Notes under the pieces: generated by a model | Databases searched by the model: none | The model's input: the letters and a program-made list of their open reading frames with translations, nothing else | What the model was told of the DNA's origin: nothing | Origin: an uncultured bacterium | GTDB lineage: Bacteria; Cyanobacteriota; Vampirovibrionia; Gastranaerophilales; Gastranaerophilaceae | DNA length: 64,000 bases | Direction of reading: 5' to 3' | Assembly (NCBI GenBank): GCA_900547155.1 | Contig: URFH01000005.1 | Coordinates: forward strand, 20,327-84,326 | Position numbers and translations under genes: made by a program | Shown: positions 59,456 through 64,000 of the stretch, piece by piece | Layout of the letters: the number at the start of each line of letters is the position of its first letter | Numbering within the stretch: position 1 is the stretch's first letter

Positions 59456-60415
59456 ATGTTTGAAAAATACAGAATTGGCGTGGATATTGGCGGAACAAAT
59501 GTAAAAATTGCGCTTGTTGACAAAAAAGGCGAAATTTCTTTTCCGAAAACCGTTCCCACACGCGCAGAAATGGGCTACGAATACACCGTAAGCAACATTA
59601 TCCAAACAATTAAAGAACTTATTGAAGAAGCAAAAATCGAAAAAAGCGCTCTTGAGGGAATTGGCTTTGGATTTCCCGGGCAAATCGACTGTGACAACGG
59701 TATCGTAAGGATTTTGCCCAATATTCCCGGCTGGATAAATGTTCCTATATCAGAAATCATGCAAAAAGAATTCAATGTTCCGGTAAAAGTCGATAATGAC
59801 GTGCGCTGCGCGGCTCTTGCCGAGCTCAATTACGGCGCGGGCGCAGGCTGCAAAAACCTTATTTGCATAACAGTCGGAACCGGCATTGGCTCCGGTTTAA
59901 TCATTAACGGCAAGCTCGTGCGCGGTGCAAGCAACGCAGCCGGCGAAATCGGACACATAAAACTCGCAATCCACGACGGGCCGATTTGCGGCTGCGGCGA
60001 TACGGGCTGTTTTGAGGCGTTTGCGTCGGGGCCGGCAATTGTTTCGCTCGCAAAAGAGTACGTAAAAGGCGGAAAATCCACAAAATACAGAGAAATTGCC
60101 GGTTCAACAAAAGACATTACCCCCGCGATTGTTGCGCAGGCCGCAAAAGAGGGCGATGTCGTCGCACAGAGGATTTTTTCAATCATCGGTGAATACCTTG
60201 GCGTTGGTTTGTCGAGCGTTGTGAACCTTTTGAACCCTGAAAAAATCGTTGTGGGCGGCGGTGTTGCAGATGCGGGCGATATTTTGTTAGAGCCTTTGAA
60301 AAAGGCTCTAAAAGAGCGCTCAATGCCCATTCAGGGCGCTGCTGTAGAGGTTGTTCCCGCTCAACTCGGGAATACCGCCGGAATTATCGGCGCAAGCCTC
60401 CTGATTGACAACTAA
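59456..60415 (+). CDS. ROK-family glucokinase
   Basis: ATP-dependent hexokinase of the ROK family, most likely glucokinase. The N-terminal phosphate-binding IGVDIGGTNVKIALVD is followed by VDNDVRCAALAE with the catalytic Asp. GHIKLAIHDG and the zinc motif CGCGDTGCFEAFASG come next, then VGGGVADAG. At 319 residues it is full length. GAGGAGTCGGG lies before the ATG. It stands alone, divergent from the pseudo-AAA+ gene. Confidence 0.93.
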   Translation: MFEKYRIGVDIGGTNVKIALVDKKGEISFPKTVPTRAEMGYEYTVSNIIQTIKELIEEAKIEKSALEGIGFGFPGQIDCDNGIVRILPNIPGWINVPISEIMQKEFNVPVKVDNDVRCAALAELNYGAGAGCKNLICITVGTGIGSGLIINGKLVRGASNAAGEIGHIKLAIHDGPICGCGDTGCFEAFASGPAIVSLAKEYVKGGKSTKYREIAGSTKDITPAIVAQAAKEGDVVAQRIFSIIGEYLGVGLSSVVNLLNPEKIVVGGGVADAGDILLEPLKKALKERSMPIQGAAVEVVPAQLGNTAGIIGASLLIDN

Positions 60416-60434
60416 TCGACCCAAAAGCCTGAAA

Positions 60435-61529
60435 TCAGCGAAGAATTTTATATTCAACAAGCAAATCATCTCCGGATTTTCTCACAGAATCAATCCGGAG
60501 GTTTTTTGTATCTTTCATAAACTCTGTTTCAAAGCCCGAAAAGCAGCTTACAGCCTGATTGTCACCGATTATTTTCGGCGCGGTAAAATGATAAATTTTA
60601 TCAGCAAGCCCCGCTTTTAAAACCGCTCCGTTCAGCCCTCCGCCGGCTTCAACCAGAACGCTCCTTATACCCGCCTCATAAAGCTTTTCAAACAAAAATT
60701 TTAAATCGATTTTTTCGTCAATCAGCGGACATTTTATGAAATTTACAAATTTCGGAAAGATTTTGAGGCGGTTTTCGGGGAGATTTTCGCTGATTGCGCA
60801 ATAAATCGGGGTTTTGTCATCATTGAAAAATCTCAAATCCGGCGTGAGCCGCAATTTTGAATCCACAACTACCCTAATCGGATTTACTCCGTTTTTCAGG
60901 CGGCAGTTCATCGCCGGATTGTCCGCAAGAACGGTATTTGAGCCGGTGAACAGGGCGTCGTATTTTTTGCGGAGTTTTTGGACTATTTTTCTGGATTTTT
61001 CGCCTGTTACCCATTTAGAATCGCCCGTTCGTGAGGCGATTTTTCCGTCAATTGTTGTTGCGGTTTTGATTGCTGTGAAAATTCGTTTTTCTGTCTGGTT
61101 AATGAAGAAAATTTCGTTCAATTTTTTGCATTCCGCTTCAAGAACCCCGCAAACAACCTCAATTCCTGCATTTTCAAGCTTTTTTATACCGTTTCCGGCG
61201 ACTATCGGGTTGGGGTCGGGCGTGCCGATTACAACTTTTTTAAGCCCTTTTTCGATTATCAAATCCGCGCATGGCGGTGTTTTGCCAAAATGCGAGCAGG
61301 GCTCAAGATTCACGATGATTGTACCGCCTTTTGCTTTATTTCCTGCCATTTTTAGCGCATTTACTTCTGCATGAGCTTCCCCGCATCGTTCATGACGCCC
61401 GAATCCGGCGATATTTCCGTCTTTATCGAGCACAACAGCTCCGACAAGAGGATTAGGAGAAACAAATCCCTCGGACTTTTTCGCCAGAGCTATGCATTTT
61501 TTCATCAATTTCTTGTAATTGTTCTTCAT
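60435..61529 (-). CDS. ribD: Riboflavin biosynthesis protein RibD (deaminase/reductase)
   Basis: Bifunctional enzyme for the second and third steps of riboflavin synthesis. The N-terminal deaminase has the zinc site HAEVNALKMAG and PCSHFGKTPPCADLI. The C-terminal reductase domain follows from about residue 150 (TTIDGKIASRTGDSKWVTGE) and includes VEAGGGLNGAVL. At 364 residues it is full length. Its start overlaps the preceding orphan gene by four bases. Other rib genes and an FMN riboswitch are not seen. Confidence 0.96.
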   Translation of the reverse strand: MKNNYKKLMKKCIALAKKSEGFVSPNPLVGAVVLDKDGNIAGFGRHERCGEAHAEVNALKMAGNKAKGGTIIVNLEPCSHFGKTPPCADLIIEKGLKKVVIGTPDPNPIVAGNGIKKLENAGIEVVCGVLEAECKKLNEIFFINQTEKRIFTAIKTATTIDGKIASRTGDSKWVTGEKSRKIVQKLRKKYDALFTGSNTVLADNPAMNCRLKNGVNPIRVVVDSKLRLTPDLRFFNDDKTPIYCAISENLPENRLKIFPKFVNFIKCPLIDEKIDLKFLFEKLYEAGIRSVLVEAGGGLNGAVLKAGLADKIYHFTAPKIIGDNQAVSCFSGFETEFMKDTKNLRIDSVRKSGDDLLVEYKILR

Positions 61530-62122
61530 TTTACTTTACTGAAAAACTGTTCGGTGATTATCTGTGAATATTTTCCGCCCTCTGCTGCGGAAAGCAGAAT
61601 TTTTGAATGCTGTTCTTTGTCCTCGGCAACACCGATGATTCCCTCAATGTGCTTCATCGGCAGGTTTGTGACATCGGCTTTGTATTTTACGTAGGGGATT
61701 GTCTGGCCCATTGAGTGGAATTTTCCTTGCTTTGTAATTTCAAAATTTTCAAGCCTGATGTATTGATAAGCCAGTTTTTCGTTCAATCCGTCGAGTTTTT
61801 TCTTTATGCTTCCGTCAGCAAAATCTTTTTTGGTCAAAAGCGTTGATTTTGAGGGATTTAAGACCGCCAGTTTTTGTCCGGAGGCTTTGTGTTCCGCGAG
61901 CACGCCTTTGTAGCCCAGAAGATTGGCTGTTCTGTCGATTTCGTATTCGTCTGGGATTTTTGTAAAATCCGCAACGCTCATACTTTTCGCGATGAGCTCA
62001 TCTTGCGACGGTTTTTCAAAAAAATGGAAATTTTTAAACAATTCCATCCCGCCCAGCGCCTTGAACCCGATGATTGCGAGCACAACTATTGCAACTTTTA
62101 TTATAAATTTTAAACAGCCCAT
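61526..62122 (-). CDS. Membrane-anchored hypothetical protein between purB and ribD
   Basis: A 198-residue protein with one N-terminal membrane helix (about 5-22), then a soluble domain with alternating beta and helix parts (SMSVADFTKIPDEYEIDRTA, KLAYQYIRLENFEITKQGKF). It has no cysteine or histidine clusters. It starts three bases after the purB stop and overlaps ribD by four, so it is the middle gene of a three-gene operon. Function unknown. Confidence 0.65.
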   Translation of the reverse strand: MGCLKFIIKVAIVVLAIIGFKALGGMELFKNFHFFEKPSQDELIAKSMSVADFTKIPDEYEIDRTANLLGYKGVLAEHKASGQKLAVLNPSKSTLLTKKDFADGSIKKKLDGLNEKLAYQYIRLENFEITKQGKFHSMGQTIPYVKYKADVTNLPMKHIEGIIGVAEDKEQHSKILLSAAEGGKYSQIITEQFFSKVK

Positions 62123-62125
62123 TTT

Positions 62126-63427
62126 TTACCCCCGCAAATCAAATCTTTCGTAAATTGCGTCAATATTTCTCAAATAATAGCCCGAATCAAAACAATTTTC
62201 AATTTCGTTTTCGGTCAAAATCTGCATAATTTCGTTATCATTAAGTAAATTTTGCTTGAAATTGCCCTGCGGTTCGTTAAAAGCGCTCAAGGCGTTTTTT
62301 TGCACAAGCGCATAGGCGTTTTCCCTTGAAATTCCTTTCTTTGTCAGCTCCAGCAAAACCCTTTGCGAAAAAACGATTCCGCCGAAAAGATTTGCGTTTT
62401 TCTGCATATTTTCTTTGTGCACAACAAGCCCTGAAACCAGCCTGTTAAAGCGATTCAGCATATAATCAACGAGAATTGTCGAATCAGGGAAAATAATCCG
62501 CTCCGCAGAGCTGTGCGAGATGTCGCGTTCGTGCCAGAGTGCAATATTTTCTAAAGAGGCCTGTGCGTTGGCTTTCACGACCCTTGCCAGCCCTGAAAGA
62601 TTTTCGCCTGAAATCGGATTTTTCTTATGAGGCATTGCGGATGAGCCTTTTTGCCCTTTTTTGAACGCCTCTTCGACCTCAAGCACCTCGGTTCTTTGCA
62701 AATGCCTTAATTCAACGGCGCACTGCTCAATTGCAGAGGCAATCAGCGCCAGCGAAACCATAAAATTTGCGTGATAATCGCGTGCAATCACCTGTGTGGA
62801 GATTTTTGCAGGCTTTAGACCGAGTTTTTTACAGGTTATTTCTTCGATTTTCGGGGAAATATTGCTGTAAGTCCCCACCGGGCCGGAAATTTGCCCTACT
62901 GCGATTTCGTCGAGCGCGATTTCAAATCTTTTTTTCATTCTCTGGAAAATATCAAGCCAGTTGAGCATTTTCACGCCAAAAGTCATCGGTTCTGCGTGGA
63001 CTCCGTGCGAACGGCCGATACAGATTGTGTTTTTGTGCTCAATTGCCTTGTTTTTCATGGTTTTTATGAGGTTATCCAAATCCTCAAGGATAATTTTCCC
63101 CGCTTCTTGAATTTGCAGCGCAAAAGCCGTATCAATTACGTCGGAGCTGGTCATTCCCATGTGCACGTATCTTGAGGATTCGCCGATGTTTTCGTTGACG
63201 TTGGTTAAAAACGCAATTACGTCGTGATTTACTTCTTTTTCGATTTCGTCGATTCGTTTTACGTCGAATTTTGCTCTGTTTTTTATTTCACAAAGCGCAT
63301 TGTCAGGGATTTCGCCCATTTCGTTGTAAGCCTCGCAAACAGCGAGTTCAACTTTCAAATAGTGCGCAAATTTTGTTTCAAGCTCCCAAATATTTTTCAT
63401 TTCCGGCAAAGAATAACGCTCAATCAT
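62126..63427 (-). CDS. purB: Adenylosuccinate lyase
   Basis: Acts twice in purine synthesis, releasing fumarate from SAICAR and from adenylosuccinate. Marks are the MTSSDVIDTAFALQ segment, GRSHGVHAEP and the flexible signature loop GSSAMPHKKNPI with the catalytic Ser. At 433 residues it is the bacterial tetrameric type. AAGGTG precedes the ATG. It heads the purB-orphan-ribD operon. Confidence 0.97.
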   Translation of the reverse strand: MIERYSLPEMKNIWELETKFAHYLKVELAVCEAYNEMGEIPDNALCEIKNRAKFDVKRIDEIEKEVNHDVIAFLTNVNENIGESSRYVHMGMTSSDVIDTAFALQIQEAGKIILEDLDNLIKTMKNKAIEHKNTICIGRSHGVHAEPMTFGVKMLNWLDIFQRMKKRFEIALDEIAVGQISGPVGTYSNISPKIEEITCKKLGLKPAKISTQVIARDYHANFMVSLALIASAIEQCAVELRHLQRTEVLEVEEAFKKGQKGSSAMPHKKNPISGENLSGLARVVKANAQASLENIALWHERDISHSSAERIIFPDSTILVDYMLNRFNRLVSGLVVHKENMQKNANLFGGIVFSQRVLLELTKKGISRENAYALVQKNALSAFNEPQGNFKQNLLNDNEIMQILTENEIENCFDSGYYLRNIDAIYERFDLRG

Positions 63428-63438
63428 AAATGCACCTT

Positions 63439-63461
63439 GATTAATTTCTTACGAATTAATC
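63439..63461 (-). promoter_or_regulatory. Palindrome upstream of purB
   Basis: GATTAATT, seven bases, AATTAATC, a perfect inverted repeat 12 bases before the purB start. It could be an operator or overlap the promoter. Confidence 0.4.
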
Positions 63462-63480
63462 ATAACATAAATTGTCCGAG

Positions 63481-63522
63481 AAAAGTTCGTTCTAAGGAAC
63501 GAAGTGACGTGAACGAACTTTT
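63481..63522. repeat. Hairpin element with GAACGAAGTG loop core
   Basis: AAAAGTTCGTT pairs with AACGAACTTTT over 11 bases. The loop holds GAACGAAGTGAC, a near match to the GAGCGAAGCG core of the two long hairpins at 26.9 and 27.4 kb. Confidence 0.65.
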
Positions 63523-63536
63523 TGAGTGACGCTTAG

Positions 63537-63632
63537 AAAAGGTGAGCCTTGGGCGGTTCGCACTCTGCCGAACAAAACGATTAAATATCGTTTTGTGAGA
63601 GGTAAGAATCGACTAAGGCGACACTAGATTAG
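63537..63632. repeat. Dispersed hairpin repeat, copy with mini-hairpin module inserted
   Basis: Starts AAAAGGTGAGCCTTGGGCGG and ends CACTAGATTAG like the copy at 38991-39045. GCCTT pairs with AAGGC here, where the other copy pairs GCCCT with AGGGC. The loop is replaced by the module described next. The rest of the gap between purB and tsf carries nothing else apart from the terminator. Confidence 0.75.
63562..63602. repeat. Mobile mini-hairpin module, copy 3
   Basis: ACTCTGCCGA, then ACAAAACGAT, loop TAAAT, ATCGTTTTGT, then GAGAGG. Both arms carry an extra A:T pair compared with the copies near tRNA-Pro. It sits in the loop of the dispersed hairpin repeat. Confidence 0.75.
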
Positions 63633-63723
63633 ATTCAGGGCGATAGTTCTTCGCAAAAATTGAAATTTTCAAAATAGTTCTTGAAAAAACGGACTTTTTG
63701 CGCTTTGAGCGGTGAATGGAGTG

Positions 63724-63756
63724 TAAAAAAGCCCCCCGAAACCCGGGAGGCTTTAA
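63724..63756 (-). terminator. Terminator after tsf
   Basis: On the minus strand AAAGCCTCCC pairs with GGGGGGCTTT (one G:U) and ends in a U run, 17 bases past the tsf stop. Confidence 0.88.
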
Positions 63757-63773
63757 AAATTTGCTTATTTGGA

Positions 63774-64000
63774 CTAGTTTCCGGCCATCTGGCTTGCAAC
63801 TTCTTCAGCAAAATTGTCCTGTCTTTTTTCAAGACCTTCACCCAGCACGTAGCGGATGAAGCATTTGATGTTCAATTTGCCTTCGACAAGCTGAGCAACA
63901 GTCTGGTCGGGGTTTTTAACGAACGGCTGTTCAAGAAGACATCTGGAAGCCATAAGTTTGTTGATTCTGCCTTCAACGATTTTAGCTCTGATGTTTTCAG
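63774..64000 (-). CDS. tsf: Elongation factor Ts (partial, 5' end beyond window)
   Basis: The last ~75 residues of EF-Ts, the nucleotide exchange factor for EF-Tu. Visible segments include VEGRINKLMASRCLLEQPFV and FIRYVLGEGLEKR, and the end DNFAEEVASQMAGN matches the family C-terminus. The gene is followed by a strong terminator, so it is the end of its operon; rpsB is expected upstream, outside the window. Confidence 0.93.
   Translation of the reverse strand, partial: ENIRAKIVEGRINKLMASRCLLEQPFVKNPDQTVAQLVEGKLNIKCFIRYVLGEGLEKRQDNFAEEVASQMAGN

Overview
This 64 kb window is a chromosomal segment of a diderm, anaerobic, fermentative bacterium. Taxonomy is inference. Four unrelated proteins carry a short N-terminal [PA]-S-F-[KSG] motif. 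There is also a split glutamate synthase, a ferredoxin-dependent 2-oxoacid oxidoreductase and an AsmA/TamB-like envelope protein. From memory this combination fits the gut Vampirovibrionia/Melainabacteria (Gastranaerophilales) best. Gene content is mostly housekeeping and nearly all of it is intact. No rRNA, CRISPR array, transposase, integrase or phage module is visible.

Layout. 0-3.3 kb: glutamate synthase made as three separate chains (minus strand). 3.6-7.7 kb: murC-murB-ddl-ftsQ cell wall and division cluster (plus). 7.7-17 kb: a sigma-like protein with a helical repeat array, mazG, an LCP wall-polymer transferase, asnS, a secreted GH13 enzyme and aroF. 16.4-26.6 kb: a possible CheD-like lineage protein, comM, a dicarboxylate/glutamate symporter, a 1278-residue GH13-like protein, priA and a PC4-type DNA-binding protein. 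26.7-33.8 kb: hairpin-rich intergenic DNA, the TPM-nucleotidyltransferase-lemA operon, glmS with a coupled micro-ORF, and miaA. 33.8-37.6 kb: leuA and four tRNA genes (Pro, Gly, Cys, Val) in repeat-laden DNA. 37.7-45.5 kb: class II photolyase, HEAT-like protein, orphan OppF, MEMO-AMMECR1 fusion, GNAT, rpmE and proS. 45.6-57.4 kb: AsmA-like protein, korDABC-punA operon, a zinc-ribbon/STAND ATPase, a NarL-type regulator and a membrane protein. 57.5-64 kb: PHP phosphoesterase, a lineage-specific pseudo-AAA+ protein, ROK glucokinase, the purB-orphan-ribD operon and the 3' end of tsf.

The most unusual content is non-coding. (i) Three of the four tRNA genes are preceded by tandem repeats, each ending in a copy of the first 11-19 nt of that same tRNA; the tRNA-Val array has an exact 91 bp period. 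(ii) An ~88 bp element predicted to fold as a three-way junction occurs three times with compensatory changes in its stems, plus two hairpin-only fragments. (iii) Three long hairpins with unrelated arms share a loop core like GAGCGAAGCG. (iv) A ~40 bp hairpin module sits inside the tRNA-Pro leader and inside another repeat. Many of these hairpins close on GNA or GNNA loops. They look like one or more families of small non-autonomous palindromic elements, possibly spread by an enzyme encoded elsewhere.
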